Part shown: piece by piece, positions 36,999 to 46,558 of the stretch
Layout: each line of letters opens with the position of its first letter
How positions within the stretch are numbered: the first letter of the stretch is position 1
Assembly (NCBI RefSeq): GCF_025211055.1
Contig: NZ_JAOARO010000057.1
Location: forward strand, 62,001 to 126,000
Direction of reading: 5' to 3'
Length of the DNA stretch: 64,000 bases
Source of the DNA: Vallitalea sp.
Lineage (GTDB): Bacteria > Bacillota > Clostridia > Lachnospirales > Vallitaleaceae
Translations under genes and position numbers: made by a program
The notes under the pieces: model-generated
What the model was told of the DNA's origin: nothing
The model's input: the letters and a program-made list of their open reading frames with translations, nothing else
Database searches by the model: none

Positions 36999-37141
36999 TA
37001 GAGCGTATGTTTATGTGCGATATTTATTTGAAGTCCAAAAAAGACTTAAGACCACGAATAATGGTCTAGAAATAAATGTTTAGTTTCCTAATTCCCACTG
37101 CGAAACAAAAATATTTATAAAAAATATCGGAGGTTATTTCA

Positions 37142-37402
37142 TTGGCAAATATTAAATCAGCGAAAAAAAGAATTAAGGTAACAGAAACAAAAACTGCTAG
37201 AAACAAAGCAATTAAATCAAGAGTAAAAACAGAAACTAAAAAAGTTTTAGCTGCTGTTGAATCCGGAGATAAAACAACTGCTGAAAAACAATTATTAGTA
37301 GCAATTTCTTATATTGATAAAGCTAAAGTAAAAGGTATTTATCACAAAAAAACTGCTGCAAGAAAAGTTTCTCGTTTAACAAAAGCCGTAAATAACGCAT
37401 AA
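37142..37402 (+). CDS. rpsT: Small ribosomal subunit protein bS20
   Basis: It has 86 residues, rich in Lys/Ala/Thr and helical, with the family pattern ANIKSAKKRIKVTETKTARN and KGIYHKKTAARKVSRLTKAV. Starts at TTG 37142 with GGAGG upstream. UUG starts with this family often reflect autoregulation. Followed by a strong terminator. Confidence 0.97.
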   Translation: MANIKSAKKRIKVTETKTARNKAIKSRVKTETKKVLAAVESGDKTTAEKQLLVAISYIDKAKVKGIYHKKTAARKVSRLTKAVNNA

Positions 37403-37407
37403 TTAAG

Positions 37408-37432
37408 AGCCGTACAAGCGTACGGCTTTTTT
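37408..37432 (+). terminator. rpsT terminator
   Basis: AGCCGTAC, loop AAGC, GTACGGCT, then T6. Confidence 0.9.
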
Positions 37433-37562
37433 ATTGTGACTTTTAAAGGAACCTTAGCTTTTCTTAGGCTCCTTTAACCCGAACTACTTTATTGTACCCA
37501 TCAATCCCATCTGCGGATGTCTTGCACTCAACTCATCATTCCTCCACAAAATTTACACCCAA

Positions 37563-38549
37563 TTAGCTATACTTCATTATAATAACTTCCACACCTATCC
37601 TAGCATCAATTTTACCTGTCTTAATATTACTATCCATCTCCAAACAATCCTTCAAAGCTTCTTTTAAATTATCTACCGTTATATTTCTACCCTGTCTCAA
37701 ACATTCTCTTACAATAAACGGAGCAAGCTTAATTCTACTCCCTATATCCCTCTCACTCAATCCTTTTTTTAACAACAACTTACTTTGTAAAATTAATCTG
37801 AATTGACGTATCAGCATAAACAATATTCTCCCTGGAGGCTCCTTCGCAATTATCATATCATGATACAATAACACTGCTCTTTCCCTTCTATTCTGCCCCA
37901 TAGCACTTACCAATTCAAAGATCTTATTCTCTATACTCCTTGTACATATTTCATAAATTACTTCCTTTGTGACTACATCTTTATCTTTACAGTACATAAC
38001 AACTTTTTCTAATTCATTATTAATACTAGCCATATCAGTTCCAACTGTCTTTAGAAAATGTAAAGCTACACTTTTCTCAATTTTTTTACCTGAACTATGT
38101 AACTTCTGTCCAACCCATTTTACCAAATCATTTTCAGACATCTTATTAAAACTTGCCACATAGCCATTTTTATTTATTAATTTATATAACCTACTTCTTT
38201 TATCTATTTCCTCTTCCAAAAATATTACCGTTGTGGATTCTGGTATATCTGTAATCCTATCAGCAATGGTATTTGAATTATTATTCTTTCCTTTAAATAA
38301 TTTAGCATAGCTGACAACAATAACTCTTCTGGCTGCAAAAAAAGGCAAAGTCTCAATTGCATCAAATAACTTATCAACACTCATATTACTTTTATCAAAA
38401 TAATCATAATTCATAGTAGGGTCAGTATCAACCAATAACCCATCAATCAATTTTTTTAGATACATATCTAACAGATATTTTTCTTCTCCATAAAATAGAT
38501 ATACATTATTATATTCATTGTTTTGTAGTTGTTTTTTTAAACCTTTCAT
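37563..38549 (-). CDS. holA: DNA polymerase III delta subunit
   Basis: A 328-residue clamp-loader wrench subunit: NVYLFYGEEKYLLDMYLKKL at the start and RAVLLYHDMIIAKEPPGRIL in the C-terminal domain. The P-loop is degenerate, as normal for delta. It follows comEC by 15 bp, the usual comEC-holA-rpsT arrangement. Confidence 0.92.
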   Translation of the reverse strand: MKGLKKQLQNNEYNNVYLFYGEEKYLLDMYLKKLIDGLLVDTDPTMNYDYFDKSNMSVDKLFDAIETLPFFAARRVIVVSYAKLFKGKNNNSNTIADRITDIPESTTVIFLEEEIDKRSRLYKLINKNGYVASFNKMSENDLVKWVGQKLHSSGKKIEKSVALHFLKTVGTDMASINNELEKVVMYCKDKDVVTKEVIYEICTRSIENKIFELVSAMGQNRRERAVLLYHDMIIAKEPPGRILFMLIRQFRLILQSKLLLKKGLSERDIGSRIKLAPFIVRECLRQGRNITVDNLKEALKDCLEMDSNIKTGKIDARIGVEVIIMKYS

Positions 38550-38564
38550 TATTTGCTCCTAAAC

Positions 38565-40955
38565 TCATTTTACTCCCAAAAAAATCTGTTTATTACTGTA
38601 ATATGTACTAATACCCATATTATACCCATCTGTATTGATGGTAATCGCTCCATCTATTGATGTATTAAAAACGGGTATATCATAGTCCAAATATCGCTCT
38701 AGTACCTCCTTATGAGGATGCCCAAATCTATTATTCCTACCAGAACTTATTACAGCTAATCTTGGCATAACATATTCAATGAATTCCTTTGTTGATGAAC
38801 TGTTAGAGCCATGATGGGGTACTTTAATTATATCACTGTTTAAATAATCTGTATATTTATTGTTTATTTTTTCTTCTTCTTGTTTCTCTATATCACCAGT
38901 AAAAATTTCATTATAAGCTTTATATTTTAGATTTAATACTAATGAATAAGCATTATTATTATGAAAACTGGTTGTGTCTCTAAGAGGATATATAGTTTCA
39001 AACGAAACATATTTATCCCTTATTATATTATTCTCATTTAGGTATACTATATTGATATTTTTCCTATTAGCTCTATCAATTAGCTCTTTTAGTAGAATAT
39101 CTTCTTCCTCTTTGTTTTTATAAGCATACGGCAATACAATATTATCTATCTCAAAATAATCTATTAGCTCAATTAAGCCTCCAACATGATCTCTATCACT
39201 ATGAGTCATTATTAGGCAGTCAATATTGCTGATACCGTTATATTTCAGATAAGGTCTTACGATATAATAACCTGTGTCTCTATCTGTGGTTTTCTTCCTG
39301 ATATTTCCTCCTCCATCAATAACATACACTTTCCTAGCAGGAGATATTACAACTGCACTATCTCCTTGCCCTATGTCTAAATGTACTATTTTAAGGGGTT
39401 TAGGACTAATATAAAACACCAAATTCAATATTACCAATAGACAAGCAATTATTGTAATACGCTTTTTGGTTACTTCTTTATCAACCTTCTCATAAGCTAA
39501 CATTGATATCAATGCTAATATTATAATAAACAAAATAATATTAATAAACTTAGGCTTTCCAATTGTAATTGTACTAAATGGAAGGCTTCCTGCCAATTCA
39601 CAGCATAAGTCATAAAAGTTAAGTATATAAAATATGATGCCAGAAATTAATCTACCAAAATAAATGGACAGTGAACCAATAACAAGTCCAAGAAATCCAA
39701 ACAAAACAACTATTGACATAAGGGGAACTACTAAGATGTTAACCAACACAGAATATATATGTAATTCATAGAATGTTAGAAGCATAACAGGCATAGTACC
39801 AAATGTAGCCCCTAAACTAACATTAAATGTTGCTATTATTATATTACCTTTTTTATTATACAATTCATCAAGTGCTGGCGTTATTGCTATTATACCTATA
39901 ACTGCTGAGAAAGATAATAAAAACCCTGTATCCCACAAGTTATAAGGATTAATCATAAGAATTATTATTCCCGCAGTACAGAGGGATGAATATATATCAT
40001 ATGACTTTCCAAAGAAGTATGCTAATAATATTATAGAAATCATGATTACAGCTCTAACTGTGGAAACGCTAGCTCCAGTTAAAATTAAGTAGAAGACTAA
40101 AAAGCATATAGTGAATATTACACCTTTCTTTTTAGACACCAATAAACATATCAAACTAAAGAAACCATACCCAAGAATTGCTATATGCAAACCTGATATA
40201 GCTAAAACATGCGAAATACCAGATTCCGAATACATATCCTTGGTATCTATAGATAAATACGATTTTTCTCCTAATATCATGGCTTTCATCACATTAGCTT
40301 GATTTTCTGGTAGAATACTATCAAAAACCTTAACCCATTTATTTCTAAGGAATGATAACTTCTTATTCATATAATACTTGAGCTTGCATAGAATATCCAA
40401 TTTTTCATTATCTATTATTTTATACTCTTTCAAGAATAGTTTATATTTTATTCCTCTTATCCTATAATATTTTTCTTCGTCAAATTGTCCTTGATTAGTG
40501 GGTCTACTAGGTTTACTTAATTTTCCCCTTATACTAATATAAGAGCCAATATCTACATTATCAATATCTGTACCATAAACCTTAATCTTGACTTTATCAG
40601 TATACGTCTTATCTTCTATTATTATTTTATTGGTACTAATAATTAGTTGAGTCTTATCTTCTTGGCTGATGATATTATCTATATATCCTTCTGTAGTACA
40701 TGATAGTGAGTCATCAAACGTCTTACCTAATTCATTATTACTTGATTCTATATGATTATATATATTTATGTACGCAAAAAAGCATATCAATGGAAAAACA
40801 AATACACCTTTCCATGAATATGTTTTATATAGAATGATAGATAATATAATTGCAATACCAAATAATAAAATAACCAATAATAAATCTTTTACATAATACC
40901 CTGTTAAGAGTCCAGTAAGATAAAAAATACTAATAAAAACAGCAGGTCTTTTCAT
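38565..40955 (-). CDS. comEC: DNA uptake channel protein ComEC
   Basis: About 796 residues from ATG 40955 (GGGGAGC 10 bases upstream). N-terminal helices, an OB-like/DUF4131 region, the Competence channel domain with many helices (SGISHVLAISGLHIAILGYG), and a C-terminal metallo-beta-lactamase domain (LDIGQGDSAVVISPA, MTHSDRDHVGGLIEL, VPHHGSNSSSTKEF). Carries one DNA strand into the cytoplasm in transformation. comEA is encoded about 3 kb away; most Firmicutes keep them adjacent. Confidence 0.93.
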   Translation of the reverse strand: MKRPAVFISIFYLTGLLTGYYVKDLLLVILLFGIAIILSIILYKTYSWKGVFVFPLICFFAYINIYNHIESSNNELGKTFDDSLSCTTEGYIDNIISQEDKTQLIISTNKIIIEDKTYTDKVKIKVYGTDIDNVDIGSYISIRGKLSKPSRPTNQGQFDEEKYYRIRGIKYKLFLKEYKIIDNEKLDILCKLKYYMNKKLSFLRNKWVKVFDSILPENQANVMKAMILGEKSYLSIDTKDMYSESGISHVLAISGLHIAILGYGFFSLICLLVSKKKGVIFTICFLVFYLILTGASVSTVRAVIMISIILLAYFFGKSYDIYSSLCTAGIIILMINPYNLWDTGFLLSFSAVIGIIAITPALDELYNKKGNIIIATFNVSLGATFGTMPVMLLTFYELHIYSVLVNILVVPLMSIVVLFGFLGLVIGSLSIYFGRLISGIIFYILNFYDLCCELAGSLPFSTITIGKPKFINIILFIIILALISMLAYEKVDKEVTKKRITIIACLLVILNLVFYISPKPLKIVHLDIGQGDSAVVISPARKVYVIDGGGNIRKKTTDRDTGYYIVRPYLKYNGISNIDCLIMTHSDRDHVGGLIELIDYFEIDNIVLPYAYKNKEEEDILLKELIDRANRKNINIVYLNENNIIRDKYVSFETIYPLRDTTSFHNNNAYSLVLNLKYKAYNEIFTGDIEKQEEEKINNKYTDYLNSDIIKVPHHGSNSSSTKEFIEYVMPRLAVISSGRNNRFGHPHKEVLERYLDYDIPVFNTSIDGAITINTDGYNMGISTYYSNKQIFLGVK

Positions 40956-41006
40956 ATAACTTATAGCTCCCCAAAACCCTCTCATAGCACCACTAAAAAC
41001 CAAAAA

Positions 41007-41047
41007 ATATTTTCCACTCCTATGTATAATTAAGAAGTGGAAAATAT
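41007..41047 (-). terminator. Hairpin between GerMN gene and comEC
   Basis: ATATTTTCCACT and AGTGGAAAATAT form a 12-bp stem around 17 bases. T-rich on both sides in part. Confidence 0.5.
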
Positions 41048-41048
41048 A

Positions 41049-42002
41049 TCATTTCTTATTATTGTCTAATACTAAATCCAAATTTCTTTCAAATAATATA
41101 TTAAATTGTAAATGTCCCTTAAAAAGCTCCTCTTTTTCACCTTCAATTAAGAATTGAACCTTATTAATATCAGGAAGCTCAGTTAATGTATTAACTATAG
41201 AATAGATAGTAAGTAACTCTCCTGTTGATCCACCTGTATGTTTTGCTTGAAATTCTTTGCTAAAATCAACATAGCATACACCCTCACTTATTGATGTACT
41301 AATAACTTTAGTCTCTGCAGGTATAGTTCTTACTTCTGTATCATTTAATGGGCCATTTATCAAAAGGTTAAGAACTGTTTTCTCTAATGGTTCATTAGGA
41401 TTAACTTCTACTTGTACCTCTTCTGGAACTAATCCAAGACCTTCTTTATCAGAAAAATATAATAGCACTTTCTTTAAAGTTTTACTTTCATTTTCTGGGT
41501 CATCAAAAACCAATTGATCTTTGCCAATAGATCCTAGCGCTTTACCATCTGGTCCTTTTAGAGGCATTCCCTCAACATATATCTCTACTTTTTCAACAAA
41601 ATCCAATTCTGTAAGAGATGATATTAAAGAAACACGGCATAAGTTTTCTTCTACAGTATCTAATTTATAATACTCTTCTGAAACATTCAATATTAGATTT
41701 GATTTTTCTAATTTCACTTCTAATAATCTTATAAAAGAAGGTACAGTAGTTATTGTATCTAGCTCATCTTCTATACCTGTTTGCAATATTTCAAATATCT
41801 CTGTGACAATATCCTCATTATTTACACTTGAAATATTCACATCTTTATTAATCCATGAATTTTTTTCCTTGTTTGATAAAAATATTTTAACACTTTTCTC
41901 ACTTGGCTGTTGCTCAACATTAGCTTTTTGCTTGTTCCCACAGCCTGTTAACGCTAATAGTAGAAAAACATACAACAAACTAATTCGCAATATTTTCCCC
42001 AC
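41049..42002 (-). CDS. GerMN-domain lipoprotein
   Basis: About 317 residues from GTG 42002, preceded by GGAGGT 8 bases upstream; an out-of-frame ATG lies between. Signal peptide with lipobox LTGCGNKQ, then two GerMN domains (VNISSVNNEDIVTEIFEIL and LEKTVLNLLINGPLNDTEVR, ending LPDINKVQFLIEGE). In Bacillus GerM is linked to germination and sporulation septum; here it follows a two-component pair, so a regulatory or envelope role is likely. Exact role unknown. Confidence 0.85.
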   Translation of the reverse strand: MGKILRISLLYVFLLLALTGCGNKQKANVEQQPSEKSVKIFLSNKEKNSWINKDVNISSVNNEDIVTEIFEILQTGIEDELDTITTVPSFIRLLEVKLEKSNLILNVSEEYYKLDTVEENLCRVSLISSLTELDFVEKVEIYVEGMPLKGPDGKALGSIGKDQLVFDDPENESKTLKKVLLYFSDKEGLGLVPEEVQVEVNPNEPLEKTVLNLLINGPLNDTEVRTIPAETKVISTSISEGVCYVDFSKEFQAKHTGGSTGELLTIYSIVNTLTELPDINKVQFLIEGEKEELFKGHLQFNILFERNLDLVLDNNKK

Positions 42003-42036
42003 TTCATAACACCTCCAACGAAATAAGCCCTTAGAT

Positions 42037-43476
42037 TTATATATTATCATGTATTGGCCTTTTTAGTGGTAGACTGACTTCAAAAGTCGTTCCACTTCCT
42101 AGTTCACTACTACATCTTATAAATCCTTGATGCATCAGTATAGCTTGGTGCGTAATAGATAATCCAAGCCCCGTACCCCCTGTTTCCCTCGAACGTGTTT
42201 TATCAACTCTATAAAATCTCTGAAAAACTTTATTTATACTTTCCTTAGGTATACCTATCCCCGTATCAATAACAAATATTTGTGCATTTTGATAATCAGA
42301 ATTAAGTATGACTTTTATAGTTCCGTATTCTTTATTGTATTTTATTCCATTCTCGATTAAGTTAGTTAATGCCAATGAAATCTTAGTTTTATCTACTTCT
42401 GCAATAACTTCTCTATAGCTTTCAAAAACCATTTCTACACCTTTTATATCTGCTAAAGGCTTTAGTCTATTTAATATTGACTCAATAAGTAAGTTAATGT
42501 TGGTTTCACTAATATTCAACTCATTTTCATTCTTATCCAATGTAACCATAGTTAGTAGATCGTTAATTATAGTAGTTTCTCTTTCTATTTCCTTACTAAT
42601 ATCTTCAAAAAATTCTTTGTACAATTCTTTTGGTGCATCTGGCTGCATCAATAAGGATTCAGCTAATACTTTCACTGAACTTAGGGGTGTCTTTAATTCA
42701 TGTGATACGTTAGCAACAAACTGCCTTCTACTCTCATCAACTTGTTGTAACTTTTCAGTCATATGATTAAATGCTATCCCTATTTCTTCAATCTCATTAT
42801 TACCTTTGATATCAATCTTTTCATCAACATTTCCATCGGTAATCTTATTAATACTTACTAATAGTTTTTTGAAAGGTTTCGTTATAAGTCCTGAGAAATT
42901 ATAACTAAGAGTTAGAATCAAAATCAACAACGCTAATATTATCAGGTACGAAATACTTTTCAAACTGCTTATAGAATTATTAATATCATCATAGGAGTTA
43001 GTAAGTATGATAGCGCCATATACTTCATCTTTTTTCTCATCTTTAATAGGAGTTACTACCTTAGCAAGATTCATACTTTTTTTGAACACTGAACTACTTT
43101 GACCTTTTAGAGCATCTATAACTTCTTGTTTAGCATATGCCCTGCCTGTATCAATTCCATTAGAATCAAATTTAACAGTACTCCTAGAATCCAATATAAC
43201 TATTCTTTCATAATCTTGTCCGCCAATAATACTAACAAAATCTTTGATACCTGAACTATCGTTTATAAATCCTCTAACCATGAGATTAGTTGATATTATA
43301 TTGGCTTGTCTAAACATAGACCTAGATTTTTCTTTTACATAATAACTTTCCAAAGAATTAAGTAATATGTTTATTAATAAAATAAGTGGTATAATACTTA
43401 CAACTACATAAGAAATAAATATCTTAGCCCTTATACTATTAAATATTTTTCTTGTTTTGATAATAATAACCAACAC
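42037..43476 (-). CDS. Membrane sensor histidine kinase
   Basis: A classic 479-residue kinase: helix about 20-40, extracytoplasmic PAS-like region with SIIGGQDYERIVIL, second helix about 180-200, HAMP, then HisKA with His in ANVSHELKTPLSSVK (about 265), N box NLIENGIKYNKEY, G1 DTGIGIPK, F box QRFYRVD and G2 GGTGLGLSIT. The start is GTG 43476, with the 5' end overlapping the regulator gene by 38 bases; a true start slightly downstream is possible. Layout resembles WalK-like and ResE-like kinases. Signal unknown. Confidence 0.9.
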   Translation of the reverse strand: MLVIIIKTRKIFNSIRAKIFISYVVVSIIPLILLINILLNSLESYYVKEKSRSMFRQANIISTNLMVRGFINDSSGIKDFVSIIGGQDYERIVILDSRSTVKFDSNGIDTGRAYAKQEVIDALKGQSSSVFKKSMNLAKVVTPIKDEKKDEVYGAIILTNSYDDINNSISSLKSISYLIILALLILILTLSYNFSGLITKPFKKLLVSINKITDGNVDEKIDIKGNNEIEEIGIAFNHMTEKLQQVDESRRQFVANVSHELKTPLSSVKVLAESLLMQPDAPKELYKEFFEDISKEIERETTIINDLLTMVTLDKNENELNISETNINLLIESILNRLKPLADIKGVEMVFESYREVIAEVDKTKISLALTNLIENGIKYNKEYGTIKVILNSDYQNAQIFVIDTGIGIPKESINKVFQRFYRVDKTRSRETGGTGLGLSITHQAILMHQGFIRCSSELGSGTTFEVSLPLKRPIHDNI

Positions 43477-44137
43477 CCCACTTAGTATGAATGAACTTTG
43501 GCTCGCTTGGATTTGGCTCTACTTTTTCTCTAAGTCGTCTTACATGTACGTCCACCGTTCTTACATCACCAGGGTAATCATAGCCCCAAACAATATTGAG
43601 TAGATTCTCTCTACTATATACTTTATTCGGGTGCTTACTAAAAAGTTCAAGTAAATCGAATTCCTTAGCTGTCAAATTAACTTCTTGATTGTTAATGAAT
43701 ACTCTTCTGCTTTCGCAATCAATCTTTAACTCTCCAGAGTTTATTACAGCTTCTAAGTCACCGTTATATTCAGTTTTAATCCTTCTAAGAACTGCTTTCA
43801 TTCTAGCTTTTAATTCAAGAATATTAAATGGCTTTGTCATGTAATCATCTGCACCATATTCTAGTCCTAGAATCTTGTCCATATCCTCGCCCTTAGCAGT
43901 AAGCATAATAATAGGCATATTAGAAAACTCTCTTATCTGCCTGCATACTGATAACCCATCTATCTTAGGTAACATAACGTCTAATATAACTAGATCATAT
44001 ACATTTGTTTTAGCTAAATCAAAAGCTTCCTGCCCATCATAAGCAACATCAACTATCATGTCATCCTGCTCAAGACTAAATTTTATACCCTTAACTATTA
44101 ATTTTTCATCGTCCACCACTAATATCCTTCTAGACAT
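43439..44137 (-). CDS. OmpR/PhoB-family response regulator
   Basis: About 232 residues from ATG 44137 (GAGGTG upstream). Receiver with Asp in YDLVILDVMLPKIDGLSV (about 54), Lys in DDYMTKPF, and a winged-helix DNA-binding domain (about 130-230; LTAKEFDLLELFSKHPNKVY, VDVHVRRLREKVEP). Pairs with the kinase gene overlapping its 3' end. Targets unknown; the pair lies between comEA and the GerMN gene. Confidence 0.92.
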   Translation of the reverse strand: MSRRILVVDDEKLIVKGIKFSLEQDDMIVDVAYDGQEAFDLAKTNVYDLVILDVMLPKIDGLSVCRQIREFSNMPIIMLTAKGEDMDKILGLEYGADDYMTKPFNILELKARMKAVLRRIKTEYNGDLEAVINSGELKIDCESRRVFINNQEVNLTAKEFDLLELFSKHPNKVYSRENLLNIVWGYDYPGDVRTVDVHVRRLREKVEPNPSEPKFIHTKWGVGYYYQNKKNI

Positions 44138-44147
44138 AGTAGACACC

Positions 44148-44762
44148 TCACTTTACAATAATTGAATCTTTTATCTTATTATAAGCCCCTTCTTTTATTC
44201 CACTTACTTTCATTATATCTTCAATTGTCTCAAAATCTCCGTGTTCTTCTCTATAATCTATGATTAGCTTAGCACGTGATTCACCTATTCCAGAAAGTGT
44301 TGTCAATTTTTCAATTGAAGCTGTGTTGATATTGACTAATTTTTCTGTATCCTCAACAGAGAATTCACCATTTTCCATCTGCTCTTTGCTTGGAAAAATT
44401 ATTTTTTCACCATCTTTTACTTGTCGTGCTAAATTAACATAATCTGTAGCGGCTTCTTCAGTTAAACCACCAGCAAGTTCTAACACTTCGTAAACTCTTG
44501 AATCTTCTTTTACAGTATAGACTCCTTCATTCACTACTTCACCACAAATATGTACATAAATGGTCTTATCTAATTTCTCTTCATTATCCTGTTCATCAGT
44601 ATTATATTCCTCATTATTGTCTTCTTCACCAATATTATTTTCTACGTTATCTTTTGTATCTTTGTCAACTTCTATTGATACACTACTTTCTAAATTAACA
44701 TAGATTATACCAACTACTATTACTAATAATATAAAAGCACCATAATACCATTTGTTCTTCAT
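44148..44762 (-). CDS. comEA: DNA-binding competence protein ComEA
   Basis: About 204 residues from ATG 44762. N-terminal membrane helix (about 6-24), acidic linker, SLBB-like domain (YVHICGEVVNEGVYTVKEDS) and the helix-hairpin-helix DNA-binding domain (VNINTASIEKLTTLSGIGES, IMKVSGIKEGAYNKI). Receives double-stranded DNA at the cell surface for ComEC. The acidic linker (DNVENNIGEEDNNEE) is notable. Confidence 0.93.
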   Translation of the reverse strand: MKNKWYYGAFILLVIVVGIIYVNLESSVSIEVDKDTKDNVENNIGEEDNNEEYNTDEQDNEEKLDKTIYVHICGEVVNEGVYTVKEDSRVYEVLELAGGLTEEAATDYVNLARQVKDGEKIIFPSKEQMENGEFSVEDTEKLVNINTASIEKLTTLSGIGESRAKLIIDYREEHGDFETIEDIMKVSGIKEGAYNKIKDSIIVK

Positions 44763-44851
44763 AATCATTTCTCTCCATCCATAAACTAGTCAAGTTTTAG
44801 TAATTACAAATATTGAGTAAATATAATTATGAATCCCCTCTAAAATATTTT

Positions 44852-45301
44852 TTAATATTTTCTTTTGATTCTTGTTCCATAATCAATAATATATCTGTTG
44901 TAATGTTTATCCATAAGAGGTGAACTGAATATAAAATCTGCTGTAGCCACATTAGATGCCACTGGTATATCATATAGTACAGCAATCCTAAGTAGTGCTT
45001 TAACATCAGGATCATGTGGTTGAGCTTCTAGAGGGTCCCAGAAGAATACAAGAAAATCAATATCATCTTCTATTATTCTAGCTCCTATTTGTTGGTCACC
45101 GCCTAATGGACCACTTTTATACCTTCTTACAGGTAGATTAGTTTCTTTTGCTATTATGCTACCTGTTGTTCCAGTTGCATACAAAAAATGCTTAGATAAT
45201 ATCTCTCTATTATTAGAAACCCATTCAATTAAATCTTTTTTTCTATTATCATGAGCAACTAATGCAATATGTTTTTGTTTCCCCATTTTGACTTGAAACA
45301 T
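44852..45301 (-). CDS. mgsA: Methylglyoxal synthase
   Basis: A 149-residue enzyme that converts dihydroxyacetone phosphate to methylglyoxal and phosphate. ALVAHDNRKKDLIEW (substrate-binding), ATGTTGSIIAKE, and GPLGGDQQIGARI with the catalytic Asp (about 73). ATG 45301 behind AGGAGG is supported. Family enzymes are allosterically inhibited by phosphate and let cells bypass lower glycolysis. Confidence 0.95.
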   Translation of the reverse strand: MFQVKMGKQKHIALVAHDNRKKDLIEWVSNNREILSKHFLYATGTTGSIIAKETNLPVRRYKSGPLGGDQQIGARIIEDDIDFLVFFWDPLEAQPHDPDVKALLRIAVLYDIPVASNVATADFIFSSPLMDKHYNRYIIDYGTRIKRKY

Positions 45302-45369
45302 ATATCTTCCTCCTGTTCATGATTTATTATTCTAAAGTTTTACCTATATACAATGAATTTAACAATAAT

Positions 45370-45401
45370 ATTATAATTTATAACTTAATTAAATTCAATA
45401 T
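45370..45401 (+). repeat. AT-rich repeat, left copy
   Basis: ATTATAATTTATAACT, then TAATTAAATTCAATAT. It recurs at 46435-46464 with a 2-base difference. Confidence 0.6.
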
Positions 45402-45492
45402 ACAAACCAGAGTAATAATTTCTTAACTCTACTACTCATTGTACATAAAATCTATTCATTTTACAATGCATTTAACACAAATATAATAATTA

Positions 45493-45516
45493 AATATGTA
45501 ATAGCATAGGTTAAGT
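45493..45516 (+). repeat. 24-bp direct repeat, left copy
   Basis: The sequence AATATGTAATAGCATAGGTT and AAGT is repeated exactly at 46460-46483 just before nadE. Confidence 0.8.
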
Positions 45517-45649
45517 ATACTCTACCAGTCTACAAATCCACATTATTATACAGTAAAATATGACAAAAAACCAAATAGGCTAATCTACTTGTATAACAAA
45601 TAATTTTAACTGGTTATAATTTAAAATATACTTTAAAAATTCTAATTTA

Positions 45650-45998
45650 AAATACAATGGTATCCCAGTGCTAAATCATTAGAGAATGTACCTATTCAAG
45701 AATTAGGAAAATTCCTTAAAAAAGTCAGTAATCATAATCTTTCAGAGGAAAGGGCAACATTTATCCTTGATATATGTTATCAAGTAGTACAGGAGAGACA
45801 ATAATCTATGGTAGTGCCGAAGAACGAGGTGAGTTAGTAGGAGAAGTATTGATTGATGTAGCACTTGGAAAAGGTATTCAGAAAGGTACAAAAATTCTTG
45901 GAAAATCAAAATTCAAAAAACTATACCTAGAAAAATATGGTGATGATTTTGGTAAAATGGGTAAATATGTTGAGAATCCTAATATTACCGTAAATTAG
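45650..45998 (+). pseudogene. Remnant of an unrecognised protein, frameshifted
   Basis: One frame gives WYPSAKSLENVPIQELGKFL, then KKVSNHNLSEERATFILD, ending at 45804. A second frame starting in that last part gives SSSTGETIIYGSAEERGELV, then GEVLIDVALGKGIQ, ending 45998. The two join with one frameshift near 45770. The second part resembles linker regions of polymorphic toxins (ERGE..GEVLIDVALG), a weak and unproven likeness. No start or ribosome binding site. Confidence 0.35.
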
Positions 45999-46109
45999 GA
46001 TGAGTTTGATTTAGTACGCTATACTATAAACTACTCCTGATCTACTTTCCTTATAATTGTTCAACAATATTGAACATGCTATCATCAAAGATACTTTATA
46101 TATTGTACA

Positions 46110-46361
46110 ATGTATACATTAATAACAGATTTAGTACCTAGAATTATTATGTATTCTGAAAGGTATTTTCAGACTATTTTACCTGCATACAATCAGTCTT
46201 GGTACATTTTGAAAAACGAACAATGGTTAATGGTTTTGGCATTACCTTTTATGGTTTTATACAATGGCAAAAGAGGAGGTAAATGCAAATATTTCTTTTA
46301 TTTATTTTATCCTATACATATCTATGTATTATATATACTAGGAGCATTAATTAATAATTAA
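46110..46361 (+). pseudogene. TraX-family C-terminal fragment
   Basis: The last 40 residues (NEQWLMVLALPFMVLYNGKR, then GGKCKYFFYLFYPIHIYVLY) match the C-terminus of TraX-type acyltransferase-like membrane proteins found in conjugative elements and clostridia. The first half has no family match, there is no ribosome binding site, and normal members are over 200 residues. So this is a stranded piece of a once longer gene. Confidence 0.6.
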
Positions 46362-46434
46362 TTTGCTAAAAAATTAGGGAAACACGAAAAAGTAACAGTT
46401 ACTATAACTATCTCTATTTACTGAAAAACTCTGA

Positions 46435-46464
46435 ATTATAATTTATAACTATTAAATTCAATAT
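46435..46464 (+). repeat. AT-rich repeat, right copy
   Basis: Matches 45370-45401 apart from a two-base gap (ACT-ATTAAATTC instead of ACTTAATTAAATTC); runs directly into the 24-bp repeat here, while in the left copy about 90 bp separate the two. Confidence 0.6.
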
Positions 46465-46483
46465 GTAATAGCATAGGTTAAGT
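46460..46483 (+). repeat. 24-bp direct repeat, right copy
   Basis: An exact copy of 45493-45516, followed by GTGGTATAAT, which could be the -10 of nadE (46488-46493). Confidence 0.8.
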
Positions 46484-46558
46484 GTGGTATAATAAATACG
46501 ATAAATGAGTTTTGATAAACAAAAGATAAATATCTTAATAGTAAATGGAGTGAATAAC

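Larger units (their letters stand above)
45302..46558. other. Gene-poor stretch with remnants
   Basis: About 1.25 kb with no intact gene. Remnants of an unknown protein (45650-45998) and of TraX (46110-46361) are bracketed by direct repeats (45493-45516 and 46460-46483). The nadE upstream region lies at the right end. Confidence 0.6.

Noticed and set aside
42003-42050. Longer N-terminus of the GerMN lipoprotein
   Set aside because: It would bury the signal peptide, while GTG 42002 has a GGAGGT site and directly precedes the signal sequence.
45774-45998. Intact polymorphic toxin domain
   Set aside because: The frame is short, lacks a start signal and continues a frameshifted upstream piece; only a loose likeness of the linker remains.
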